NCBI RefSeq assembly: GCF_003386285.1 | Contig: NZ_QPNC01000005.1 | Coordinates: 1 to 64,000, forward strand | DNA length: 64,000 bases | DNA from: Nocardiopsis sp. FIRDI 009 | Lineage (GTDB): Bacteria > Actinomycetota > Actinomycetes > Streptosporangiales > Streptosporangiaceae | Reading direction: 5' to 3' | Shown here: positions 51,429-59,527 of the stretch, piece after piece | Numbering within the stretch: position 1 is the stretch's first letter | How the letters are laid out: each line of letters opens with the position of its first letter | Made by a program: the position numbers and the translations under genes | Notes under the pieces: generated by a model | Seen by the model: only the letters and a program-made list of their open reading frames with translations | The model's database searches: none | What the model was told of the DNA's origin: nothing

Positions 51429-51434
51429 CAGACG

Positions 51435-51460
51435 AGGCCCCGGTCGCAAGACCGGGGCCT
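51435..51460 (+). terminator. Terminator after tRNA-Lys copy 2
   Basis: AGGCCCCGGTC and GACCGGGGCCT form an 11-bp stem with a 4-base loop, followed by TCGCGTTT. Confidence 0.8.
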
Positions 51461-51835
51461 TCGCGTTTGCAGGGGTGTGATCCCGGCCATGCTGCCCCTC
51501 GCCCCCTTTCGGCGGGGCGCCGCGCCGCCGGCGAACTCCCCGAAGGCCCACGGTTCAACGGTTTCCCGGTTCCCCGGCCCGCGGAGAATGGCGTTCCGCC
51601 GTTCCGGCCGGCCCCCGTCCCGGGCTCTGTCGTGGGTGTGGTCTAGATTGGTCATACCTCTCGCCGAGTGGAAATTCATCCGTCATGACCTGCGGAAACC
51701 ACGAAGTGTAGTCAACTTTTCGCTATTCGTCGTTTTCTTTATTTCGAATTGACATCCCCCGCCCGGTGGGGAACTCTTACGACTCGCGCCCCCCTTCCGC
51801 GCGAGATCACCCCTGAACACACCCGGAGTACCCTC
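51461..51835. other. Gap between tRNA-Lys copy 2 and the first Septum_form-like gene
   Basis: No gene seen. The last 130 bases before the downstream gene (about 51700-51760) are conspicuously AT-rich for this chromosome and contain TTTCGCTATTCG and TTTCTTTATTTCG, probably promoter sequence for the lipoprotein gene. Confidence 0.45.
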
Positions 51836-52318
51836 ATGTCTTCCCTCTCCCCCGCCGTCCGTGCCGCCCTGGTGTCCGCGACGGCCGTCGGCGCCGCGTT
51901 CGGCCTCAGCGGCTGCGGCGCCCTCATCTCCGCGCTCGGCGGGGGCAACACCCTTGAACTCGCCGTCGGCGACTGCTTCATCGAGGACGAGATGTACAGC
52001 GTGGGCAGCGACAGCGAGGTGACCGACGTCCCGTTGGTGGACTGCTCCGAGGAGCACGACTCCGAGATCTACTACCTGTACGACCTGGAGGGCGACAGCT
52101 TCCCGGGGCTGGAGGCGGCTCGGGCGGACGCTGATGAGACCTGCACGGCCCAGGCCTTCACCGACTTCGTCGGCGTCGAGTACGCGGAGTCGGAGATCTA
52201 CGCCTCCTACCTCGTCCCGACCGAGCTTTCCTGGAACACGGCAGACGACCGTGAGGTCGTCTGCTACCTGTTCACCGACGAGATGACCACCGGTTCCCTC
52301 GAGGGCGCCAACCGCTGA
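51836..52318 (+). CDS. Septum_form-type lipoprotein, paralogue 1
   Basis: A 160-residue exported protein. Signal peptide with lipobox GLSGC (Cys27). The mature domain has LAVGDCFIEDEM...VPLVDCSEEHDSEIYY...DETCTAQAFTDFVGVEY...TADDREVVCYL, with four cysteines in the spacing of the Septum_form (PF13845-like) domain seen in actinobacterial cell-surface proteins. TCGGAG-like AGTACC site precedes the ATG. A divergent second copy follows at 52533. Function unknown; perhaps division- or envelope-linked. Confidence 0.82.
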   Translation: MSSLSPAVRAALVSATAVGAAFGLSGCGALISALGGGNTLELAVGDCFIEDEMYSVGSDSEVTDVPLVDCSEEHDSEIYYLYDLEGDSFPGLEAARADADETCTAQAFTDFVGVEYAESEIYASYLVPTELSWNTADDREVVCYLFTDEMTTGSLEGANR

Positions 52319-52335
52319 CCCCCGCGTCCGCGGAC

Positions 52336-52367
52336 ACCCGTGACCGACCCCGGGGTCGGTCACGGGT
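52336..52367. terminator. Perfect palindromic terminator between the paralogues
   Basis: ACCCGTGACCGACCC and GGGTCGGTCACGGGT separated by CG, followed by TCTTCC. It separates the two related lipoprotein genes into independent units. Confidence 0.85.
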
Positions 52368-52532
52368 TCTTCCGTTCCACGGGTGGCGGAAGATCATCGC
52401 GGCCCGCGGTTCCGGAGCCCGGGATTCAGCTCGATCGTATCGATTCGGTGACATACCGAACGCCGCGCTCCTTCCGTGCGTCCGCACAGGTGTCGCCGAC
52501 CCCCGTCGGTGCGAGTACGACGATCCTGTGGG

Positions 52533-53147
52533 GTGACCGTGGAGTCCGATGCGTGCCGTTCGATACTCGGCCGAACCGCCCTGGGCCTCCTGGCCGTCGG
52601 CGTCGCCCTGGCGCTGTCGGCGTGCGGCCCCGTTCCCCTGCTTCCCCCCGCCCTGAGCGCTGGCGAGACCGACGAACCGGAACCCGTCGACCCGCCCGAG
52701 CCCACGGGCCCGGAGCCGCGGCCGACCTCGGAGCCCACCCACACGCCCGAACCCCCTGAGCCCTCCGGTCCGGAGAGCGTCAGCGTCTTCGACCTGGAGG
52801 AGGGCGACTGCATCACGGACTACACCATCGCGGGCGACGAGAGTATCTCCGAGGTCCCGGTCGTCGACTGCGCCGAACCGCACATCTACGAGATCTACTA
52901 CGCGGGCGACCTCGACGGCGACGAGTACCCCGGGGAGGAGGAGGTCGTCGAGATGACCTCCGAGCGTTGCGAGGAGGAGTTCGCCGAGTTCGTCGGCGTC
53001 CCGTCGGAGCGGTCCGAACTGGATCACAGTTGGCTGTTCCCCACCGAGGACGGCTGGAACGGGGACGATGACCGCGAGATCCTCTGCCTGGTCCACGAGA
53101 GGGGCGACGGCCAGGTCAGCGGCAGCCTGGAGGGCGCCCATCGCTGA
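52533..53147 (+). CDS. Septum_form-type lipoprotein, paralogue 2
   Basis: About 204 residues from GTG 52533. Signal peptide with lipobox ALSAC, then a 60-residue Pro/Glu/Thr-rich spacer and a domain FDLEEGDCITDYT...VPVVDCAEPHIYEIYY...ERCEEEFAEFVGVPSERSELDHSWLFPTEDGW...DREILCL, which lines up with paralogue 1 cysteine for cysteine. The spacer is the main difference and could let the domain reach across the peptidoglycan. The start is not certain because ribosome-site signals are weak. Confidence 0.8.
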   Translation: MTVESDACRSILGRTALGLLAVGVALALSACGPVPLLPPALSAGETDEPEPVDPPEPTGPEPRPTSEPTHTPEPPEPSGPESVSVFDLEEGDCITDYTIAGDESISEVPVVDCAEPHIYEIYYAGDLDGDEYPGEEEVVEMTSERCEEEFAEFVGVPSERSELDHSWLFPTEDGWNGDDDREILCLVHERGDGQVSGSLEGAHR

Positions 53148-53162
53148 CCCCGGCCGGGGGAA

Positions 53163-53191
53163 CGGCCCGCACCGGGGTTTGGTGCGGGCCG
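53163..53191. terminator. Stem-loop between paralogue 2 and the peptidase gene
   Basis: CGGCCCGCACC and GGTGCGGGCCG with a 7-base loop, between convergent stop codons. Confidence 0.75.
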
Positions 53192-53212
53192 CGTCACGGT
53201 CGGGCCGGTTCC

Positions 53213-54853
53213 CTAACGGAGGGGTGTCGGGATCGGGAGACCGCCCCGCGCGGCCTCCCGCGCCTCGGACAGCAGTGCGGTGATCTCGGCCGCCGCCAAC
53301 GGTTGATCCGCGGCCGCCGCCGGTCGCGGAAGACCCGCGCACGTGACGTCCTCGGGAGCGGCGCCGTCCACCAGGTAGGCGTCCACCGCGTCGGTCACGC
53401 AGGACATGCCGGGCATGCCGTAGAAGGCGTGCCCGCCCTCGTCGGTGACGGTGACCAGACGGTGCCCCAGGCGCTCGGACATGGCCACGCCGCTCGCGTG
53501 GGGGGTCTGGGTGTCGAACTCCCCGGCGACGACCAGGCCGACGGGGTACCCGTCGCGCTCCAGTTCCACGAGCGGTTCGACCGGATCGTCGGAGGTGAAG
53601 GAGCACGGCGTCGGCGCGTGCCAGGCCGCGCCGACGCCGAACGGGTGCGCCTCGCGGACCTCCCGCATGTCGGCGTAGTAACGGGAGAGGCGGCCGGGCC
53701 ACTCCGCCTCGCAGATCACGGCGATGGTCAGGCTCGGGTTGGACACCTGGTAGTCGGGCTCCTGCGTGGTGGGGGCCGCCGTCGGGGGGAAGGGGATGTC
53801 GTGGGCGAAGTGGGCCAGAAGACCCGTGGTCACGTCCCACTGGCCCTGGAACCGGGCGACCTGGCCGACGAGGAAGTCGAAGTCGTCGTTGGTGAACGCG
53901 TATCCGTCGGGGTATCCGGGCACGTCGGTGCGCGGCGCGCGTTCGAGGCTTCGGGACGTCTCCTCGAAGGCGGCCAGGACCTCGGCGGAGGTCGATCCCA
54001 GACCGTACACGTCGTCGTGCTGGGCGACCCAGGGCGTGTAGCGCTCGACGTTGCGGGTGTAGGCCGGGGCCATCTGGGTGAAGACACCGCGCCAGAAGCC
54101 CTCCGGCCGCACCGCGGAGTCCAGGACGCTGCGGTCCAGCCGGTCGGGGAAGAGGCTGCCGTAGACCGCGCCGAGGTAGGTCCCGTAGGAGTAGCCCAGG
54201 TAGTTGAGCCCGTCCTCCCCCAGGGCGGCCCGGATGACGTCCATGTCCCGCGCGGTGTTCGCCGTGGTCATGAACGGTCGGACGTCGCCGTCCGCTCGGT
54301 CGCAGGCGCGTTCCGCGGTGATCGCCGCCCGGGTGATGCCGCTGAAGTCCCCGTCGTCCGGGCGGGGCGGGCTCGACAGGCCGATGTCGTCGACGCCGCA
54401 GTCCAGGCGCGGCGAGGAGGCGCCGCTGCCGCGCGGGTCCATGCCGATGACGTCGTAGACCTCGGCGATCCGCTCGCCGCCGAGCCCGAAGCCGATGCCG
54501 CGGTCCGGATCGGGGGTCACCGGCAGGACGCGGCCCGTGCCGCCGGGACCGCCCGGGTTGGTGAGCAGGATCCCGCGGCGCCGTTCGGGGTCGGTGGCGC
54601 GTCTGCGGCTGATCGCGATGGTGACGCGCGCGCCGTCGGGGCGGGCGTAGTCCAGGGGCGCCTCGACCTCGGCGCACTCCAGTCCCGCGAGGATCGGCTC
54701 CTCGCACGGCGTCCACACGACCTCCTGGCCGTGGAACTCGGCGAGGGGGTCGGTGGGATCGGCGGCGGCGGGGGAGGCCGCCACGAGGGTGAGGGTCAGG
54801 GCGCCCACGAGGACGCTCACGGTTGACGTGGTGATCGTGCGTGCTCCGCGCAC
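53213..54853 (-). CDS. Exported Tap-like tripeptidyl aminopeptidase (alpha/beta hydrolase)
   Basis: About 546 residues. Signal peptide (TITTSTVSVLVGALTLTLVAASPAAAD), oxyanion-hole motif LTNPGGPGGTG, nucleophile Ser in GYSYGTYLGA, and C-terminal TAP-like domain with the Asp in VVAGEFDTQTP and His in DEGGHAFYG. Such S33-like enzymes cleave tripeptides from exported protein N-termini; the substrate here is unproven. GTG 54853 has GCGGAGGCGACAC upstream. It is divergent from the oligopeptide ABC operon, so peptide release and import may be linked. Confidence 0.87.
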   Translation of the reverse strand: MRGARTITTSTVSVLVGALTLTLVAASPAAADPTDPLAEFHGQEVVWTPCEEPILAGLECAEVEAPLDYARPDGARVTIAISRRRATDPERRRGILLTNPGGPGGTGRVLPVTPDPDRGIGFGLGGERIAEVYDVIGMDPRGSGASSPRLDCGVDDIGLSSPPRPDDGDFSGITRAAITAERACDRADGDVRPFMTTANTARDMDVIRAALGEDGLNYLGYSYGTYLGAVYGSLFPDRLDRSVLDSAVRPEGFWRGVFTQMAPAYTRNVERYTPWVAQHDDVYGLGSTSAEVLAAFEETSRSLERAPRTDVPGYPDGYAFTNDDFDFLVGQVARFQGQWDVTTGLLAHFAHDIPFPPTAAPTTQEPDYQVSNPSLTIAVICEAEWPGRLSRYYADMREVREAHPFGVGAAWHAPTPCSFTSDDPVEPLVELERDGYPVGLVVAGEFDTQTPHASGVAMSERLGHRLVTVTDEGGHAFYGMPGMSCVTDAVDAYLVDGAAPEDVTCAGLPRPAAAADQPLAAAEITALLSEAREAARGGLPIPTPLR

Positions 54854-55180
54854 GTGTCGCCTCCGCTCTTCGCCCGAGCCGTGGGGGTGCTCGGGTGACT
54901 GTCGTCGGAGCGTCACCGTACGAATCGGGAGATGCACGACAACACTGACAAAAGTTGTGTAAGGCGGGTGTTGGCCGGATGCGGACAGTCTGAATTGTGG
55001 CTGAACGTCACTGTATGAGTTGTTTGTGGAACTGATCGTGTCGCGCTCCAGACGCCGTTTGGTCACGGGGGTGGCGTGCGACACATCCGGCCGGTTACGG
55101 TGATTTTCTATTAGGAAACTTTCCTAATAGATAAACGGACGCCCCCGCACACGGCTCGACCCCCCGCTCGAAGGAGCACC
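54854..55180. other. Divergent promoter region of the peptidase and peptide ABC operon
   Basis: A 327-bp region with no gene, AT-richer than average near 54930-55080. TACGGT (55096-55101) is a candidate -10 for the ABC operon. The RpiR-type palindrome follows at 55108. Confidence 0.5.
55108..55130. promoter_or_regulatory. Perfect 23-bp palindrome at the peptide ABC operon (RpiR operator candidate)
   Basis: Arms CTATTAGGAAA and TTTCCTAATAG around a central C, perfect over 23 bp, 50 bp upstream of the first permease start. It lies just after TACGGT, so a bound repressor would block initiation. Its core GAAACTTTCCT recurs at the rpiR start codon (48640-48650). Confidence 0.75.
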
Positions 55181-56269
55181 GTGACCACCGACATCGCGGC
55201 CTCCCCACCACCCTCGCCGCCCGCCGGGAACGCCTCCGTCCGGAGGCGGGCCGGCTCCCTCTGGCTCCGCGTCTGGCGCCACCACGCCGTCGTCAGGGTC
55301 CGCAAGGCCGTGACCGTCGTGTTCGTGGTGGCCAACGTGACCTTCTTCCTCGGCCGCGCCATGCCCGGCGACCCCGTCGACGTCATGGCCGGACGGCTCA
55401 CCCAGGGCGGGATGAGCATGGAGGAGGCCCGGGCGATCGCCACGTACTCCCTGGCCTACGACGTGGACGCGCCCCTGTACGAGCAGTGGTGGGACTTCCT
55501 CGTCGGCCTGGTCACCTTCGACCTGGGCGACACCATCAACCGGCCCGGCGTCACCGTGATGGAGGCCATCAGCGCCTACCTGCCCTGGACGCTGTTCAGC
55601 ATCGGGACCGGAACCCTCATCGCCATCGCCCTCGGCCTCGCCCTGGGCATGGTCATGGCCTACCGGCGCAATCAGTTCCTGGACCACGTGCTCAGCGTCG
55701 TCGCCTCCGTGCTCGGCGCCATCCCCAACTACCTCATCGCCATGCTGCTCGTGGCCGGAGGGGGGATGTACCTGGGCTGGTTCAACCCGATCGCCCTGCG
55801 CGGGACGCTCAGCCCCGGGGTCGAACCCGGTTTCACGGCGGAGTTCGTCGGCGACGCCTTCCTCCACGCGCTCCTGCCGATCCTCACCTACGTCCTGGCG
55901 ATCATCGGCGTCTGGATGCTCATCATGAAGGCCTCCACCACGGAGGTCCTGAGCGAGGACTACGTGACCGTCGCCCGGGCCCGCGGCCTGCGGGACACCC
56001 GCATCGCCTCCGCCTACGTCGGGCGCAACGCCGTCCTGCCGCTGGTGGCGCAGATCGCGATCTCCTTCGGGACCCTGGTCGGCGGCGCGATCTTCGTCGA
56101 GGAGGTCCTGGTCTACAAGGGCGTGGGCGGTCTCCTGCTGGACGCCGTCAACTACCGCGACTACCCGCTGCTCCAGGGCCTGCTGGTCATCATCACCTCG
56201 TGCGTGGTCCTCGCCAACCTCGTCGCGGACCTGCTCTACAGCCGCCTCGACCCGCGCATCCGCGACTAG
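55181..56269 (+). CDS. Oligopeptide ABC transporter permease (DppB type)
   Basis: A 362-residue inner-membrane permease, about six helices, GTG start after GAAGGAGCACC. An unusually long N-terminal region (about 45 residues) comes before the first helix. The EAA-type loop is VLSEDYVTVARARGLRDTRIASAYVGRNAVLPLVAQIA. First gene of a six-gene operon under the RpiR-like palindrome. The substrate could be cell-wall tripeptide or dipeptides; sequence alone does not tell. Confidence 0.9.
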   Translation: MTTDIAASPPPSPPAGNASVRRRAGSLWLRVWRHHAVVRVRKAVTVVFVVANVTFFLGRAMPGDPVDVMAGRLTQGGMSMEEARAIATYSLAYDVDAPLYEQWWDFLVGLVTFDLGDTINRPGVTVMEAISAYLPWTLFSIGTGTLIAIALGLALGMVMAYRRNQFLDHVLSVVASVLGAIPNYLIAMLLVAGGGMYLGWFNPIALRGTLSPGVEPGFTAEFVGDAFLHALLPILTYVLAIIGVWMLIMKASTTEVLSEDYVTVARARGLRDTRIASAYVGRNAVLPLVAQIAISFGTLVGGAIFVEEVLVYKGVGGLLLDAVNYRDYPLLQGLLVIITSCVVLANLVADLLYSRLDPRIRD

Positions 56270-56334
56270 GGCCGCCGCGTCATGCACCGATCCACGCGCG
56301 ACACGCGCGCCACACGACCCGGAGGGCCGCGACC

Positions 56335-57216
56335 ATGACCACCGCCACCGCACCGCCCCCCGCCGCCGGTGTCTGGGGGAGCATCTGGCGGGGGCTGACC
56401 CACAGCACGAGCGGCTTCGTCGGCCTCTGCCTCGTCATCGGCGTCCTGCTGTTCTCCTTCGTCGGGCCACTGGTCGTCGACACGGACAACCCCACGGACG
56501 TCAGCCTCATCTGGGGGCCGGTGAACGCGGAGCACTGGCTCGGCACCAACCACGAGGGCAAGGACACCTTCGTCCAACTCGTGCTGGGCGGACGCGAACC
56601 CATCTGGGTCGGCGTCCTGGCCGCCGTCATCACCGTCGCCATCGCCGTCGTCCTCGGCGGGATCGCGGGGTACGTGCGCGGCCGGGTCGACCACCTCCTT
56701 CTCCAGCTCACCGACATCACGATGACCATCCCGTTCATCGTGCTGATGCTGGTCGTCGCCTCGTTCTACCGCACCGCCTCGCCGATGGTGGTCGCGCTCA
56801 TCATCGGCCTGGTCACCTGGCCCCACCTGATGCGCTCCATCCGGGCCCAGGTGCTCAGCCTGCGCGAACGCGAGTTCGTCGAGGCCGCCCGCCTCCAGGA
56901 CCTCGGAACCGCGCGCATCCTCTTCGTCGAGGTCATGCCCAACATGGCGGGCTACGTCTTCGTCAACTTCATCATCGCGATCACCAACGCGATCTACGCC
57001 GTGGTCGGCATGTACCTGCTCGGCCTGCTGCCCAGCACCGCCGACAACTGGGGCCTGATGATCCAGCAGGCATGGAACAACAACGCGTTCCTGCTGCCCA
57101 CCGCCATGCCCTTCCTGATCGCCCCCATGGTGATGATCATGCTCTTCCAGATCGGCCTGGTCACCATGACCCGGTCCCTGGAACAGGCCCTCAACCCGCG
57201 ACTCCGGGACAGGTGA
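56335..57216 (+). CDS. Oligopeptide ABC transporter permease (DppC type)
   Basis: A 293-residue permease with the expected five to six helices and the docking loop LREREFVEAARLQDLGTARILFVEVMPNMAGYV. ATG 56335 follows GGAGGGCCGCGACC. It has an Ala/Pro-rich N-terminus in place of the longer leader common in the family. 65 bp after the DppB-like gene. Confidence 0.92.
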   Translation: MTTATAPPPAAGVWGSIWRGLTHSTSGFVGLCLVIGVLLFSFVGPLVVDTDNPTDVSLIWGPVNAEHWLGTNHEGKDTFVQLVLGGREPIWVGVLAAVITVAIAVVLGGIAGYVRGRVDHLLLQLTDITMTIPFIVLMLVVASFYRTASPMVVALIIGLVTWPHLMRSIRAQVLSLREREFVEAARLQDLGTARILFVEVMPNMAGYVFVNFIIAITNAIYAVVGMYLLGLLPSTADNWGLMIQQAWNNNAFLLPTAMPFLIAPMVMIMLFQIGLVTMTRSLEQALNPRLRDR

Positions 57217-57221
57217 GCCAC

Positions 57222-58292
57222 GTGACCGACCACTCCACCACCCCGGAGGACACCGGGGCCCTGCTGTCCGTCAGCGGCGTGGACATCGGCTACCGCACCG
57301 GCAGGCGGACCGAGACCACCATCGTCCGCGACGTCTCCCTCGACCTGTACCCCGGGCAGTCCCTGGCCCTGGTGGGGGAGTCGGGCTGCGGCAAGACCAC
57401 CCTCGGCCTGGGCCTGCTCCGCCTGCTCCCGCGCACCGGCCGGATCAGCGCCGGACGGATCCTCTTCCGCCGCAAGGACGGCCGCCGCGTGGACGTGCGC
57501 ACCCTCGGCAAGGAGGAGCTGCGCCGGTTCCGCTGGAACGAGGCGGCGATGGTCTTCCAGGGCGCGATGAACGCCTTCAACCCGGTCCTGCGGATCGAGG
57601 ACCACTTCACCGACACCTTCCGGGCCCACGAGAGCGGGCGCGGACGCCGACCGCGCGCACGGATCCTGGAGCGCTCCGCCGAACTGCTGGAGATGCTCCA
57701 CCTCGATCCCGCCCGAGTCCTGCGCGCCCACCCGCACGAACTCTCCGGCGGCATGCGCCAGCGCGCCCTCATCGCGCTCGCCCTGGCCCTGGAACCGCAG
57801 CTGCTCATCCTCGACGAGCCCACCACCGCGCTGGACGTGCTCACCCAGCGCGCCATCGTCGAGCGCCTGGCCGAACTGCGCGAGCGGCTCGGTTTCTCGA
57901 TGGTCTTCATCACCCATGACCTCGGTCTGGCCGCGGAGCTGTCCGACCGCGTCGCCACCATGTACGCGGGCCGGCTGATCGAGACCGGGACCACGCGCGA
58001 CATCTTCCACCGGCCGCGCCACCCCTACACCTCGGCGCTGATCAACTCGGTGCCCTCCGTCTCCGGCGGCCGCACCCTCCCGGAGTCCCTGCCCGGCGGC
58101 CCGCCCAGCCTGGCCGCCCTGCCGCCCGGGTGCTCGTTCGCGCCGCGCTGCGCCCACGCGCTCGACCGGTGCTCCCGGACGCGGCCCGAACCGGAGCTGC
58201 TCCAGGAACGCGACCGGGGGATGAGCCACGCCGCGGCCTGCCTGCGCTCGACCGACACCGCACTCTTCGCCGAGGGGGCCACCCGTGACTGA
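57222..58292 (+). CDS. Oligopeptide ABC transporter ATPase (DppD type)
   Basis: About 356 residues. Walker A GESGCGKTT, Q-loop VFQGAMNAFNP, signature ELSGGMRQRALIALAL, Walker B LLILDEPTTALD and switch His in FITHDLGLA, followed by the C-terminal oligo_HPY region with PPGCSFAPRCAHALDRC (cysteine cluster). Start GTG 57222 has AGGTGAG upstream; GTG 57213 overlapping the permease stop is an alternative. Overlaps the next ATPase gene by 8 bases. Confidence 0.93.
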   Translation: MTDHSTTPEDTGALLSVSGVDIGYRTGRRTETTIVRDVSLDLYPGQSLALVGESGCGKTTLGLGLLRLLPRTGRISAGRILFRRKDGRRVDVRTLGKEELRRFRWNEAAMVFQGAMNAFNPVLRIEDHFTDTFRAHESGRGRRPRARILERSAELLEMLHLDPARVLRAHPHELSGGMRQRALIALALALEPQLLILDEPTTALDVLTQRAIVERLAELRERLGFSMVFITHDLGLAAELSDRVATMYAGRLIETGTTRDIFHRPRHPYTSALINSVPSVSGGRTLPESLPGGPPSLAALPPGCSFAPRCAHALDRCSRTRPEPELLQERDRGMSHAAACLRSTDTALFAEGATRD

Positions 58293-59334
58293 CCGGACCT
58301 TGCGGACCACCCCGCCGCCCGCGCCCGAGACGACCGCCGCCGACGGCGGCCCGGCCGCCGCGCAGCCCGTACTGACCCTGCGCGGCGTCCGACGGGAGTT
58401 CGACACCCCGCGCGGTCGGATCAGCGCCGTGGCCGGGGTCGACCTGGACGTGCGCCCCGGCTCCGTGGTGTGCCTGGTCGGCGAGTCCGGCTGTGGGAAG
58501 ACCACCACCGCCAGGATCGCGGCCGGGCTGACCGCCCCCTCCGGCGGGTCCGTGCTCTTCCGGGGGCGCGACGTCGCCGCGATGGACAAGCGGGAGCGCG
58601 CCGGATTCCGCCGCTCCGTCCAGTACATCCACCAGGACCCCTACGCCTCGCTCAACCCGGTGCGCACGGTGTGGTCGACGGTCACGGCCGGGCTCCGCCG
58701 CCACCGGATGGTCGGCGGCCGGGCCGAGGCGCGCGGGGCCGCCGCCGAACTCCTGGAACGGGTCGACCTCACCCCGGCCGAGGACTACCTGGACAAGTAC
58801 CCGCACCAGATGTCCGGCGGGCAGCGCCAGCGGGTCGCCGTGGCGCGCGCCCTGGCGATGAACCCGCAGGTGGTCATCGCCGACGAGTCCACGTCGATGC
58901 TGGACGTGTCGATCCGGGTCAGCATGCTCAACACCCTCGGCCGGCTCCGGGACGAGCTCGGCGTCGGGTTCCTCTTCATCACCCACGACCTGGCGGTGGC
59001 CAGGTACTTCGCCTGGGAGGGCGAGGTCGCGGTCATGTACCTGGGGCGGGTCGTCGAGCACGGACCCACCCCGCGCGTGGTCGGCGACCCGCGCCATCCC
59101 TACACCCGGGCGCTGGTCTCGGCGGTGTGCGAACCCGACCCCGACCTCGCCCGCGGCGGGGAGCGGTTCCGGCTGCGCTCGGCCGACGTCCCCGATCTGA
59201 CCGACCCGCCCCCCGGATGCGACTTCCACCCGCGGTGCCCGCTCCACGAGGCGGGCGACTGCGACACCGTGCGGCCGCCGCTGGTCCGTCACCGGGACCG
59301 GTCGCTGTCCTGTCACGTGGTCACGAGGGGGTGA
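58285..59334 (+). CDS. Oligopeptide ABC transporter ATPase (DppF type)
   Basis: A 349-residue partner ATPase. Walker A GESGCGKTT, IHQDPYASLNP, signature MSGGQRQRVAVARAL, and Walker B VVIADESTSMLD, where DES replaces the usual DEP but keeps the catalytic Glu. The C-terminal oligo_HPY part ends with PPGCDFHPRCPLHEAGDCD. GTG start overlaps the DppD-like gene. Confidence 0.93.
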   Translation: MTDRTLRTTPPPAPETTAADGGPAAAQPVLTLRGVRREFDTPRGRISAVAGVDLDVRPGSVVCLVGESGCGKTTTARIAAGLTAPSGGSVLFRGRDVAAMDKRERAGFRRSVQYIHQDPYASLNPVRTVWSTVTAGLRRHRMVGGRAEARGAAAELLERVDLTPAEDYLDKYPHQMSGGQRQRVAVARALAMNPQVVIADESTSMLDVSIRVSMLNTLGRLRDELGVGFLFITHDLAVARYFAWEGEVAVMYLGRVVEHGPTPRVVGDPRHPYTRALVSAVCEPDPDLARGGERFRLRSADVPDLTDPPPGCDFHPRCPLHEAGDCDTVRPPLVRHRDRSLSCHVVTRG

Positions 59335-59338
59335 GCGG

Positions 59339-59527
59339 ATGCTCCTCATCGGCCGCTTCGGCCTGCTCGTCGGCGCCTTCCTCACCCTGGCCAGCACCTT
59401 CACGGCCTGCCTCAACCCCCCTGGCACGGCCGAGTTCGTCATCAGCGTCGTCACCGTCGGTGTCGGGCTGCTCGTCGTCGCCCTCGGTCTGCTCGCCGTC
59501 CTACTGGAAAGGAAGCGACAAGAATGA
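59339..59527 (+). CDS. Small two-helix membrane protein inside the peptide ABC operon
   Basis: A 62-residue protein: MLLIGRFGLLVGAFLTLAS...FVISVVTVGVGLLVVALGLLAVLL, ending in basic RKRQE. GTGAGCGG-type spacing puts its ATG 4 bases after the DppF-like stop, and its stop overlaps the ATG of the binding-protein gene (ATGA), so it is translated as part of the operon. No family known; perhaps an accessory subunit. Confidence 0.75.
   Translation: MLLIGRFGLLVGAFLTLASTFTACLNPPGTAEFVISVVTVGVGLLVVALGLLAVLLERKRQE

Noticed and set aside
52394-52816. Leftward frame over the second lipoprotein gene
   Set aside because: Low-complexity Ser/Gly/Arg translation antisense to a gene with a clear lipobox and cysteine domain.
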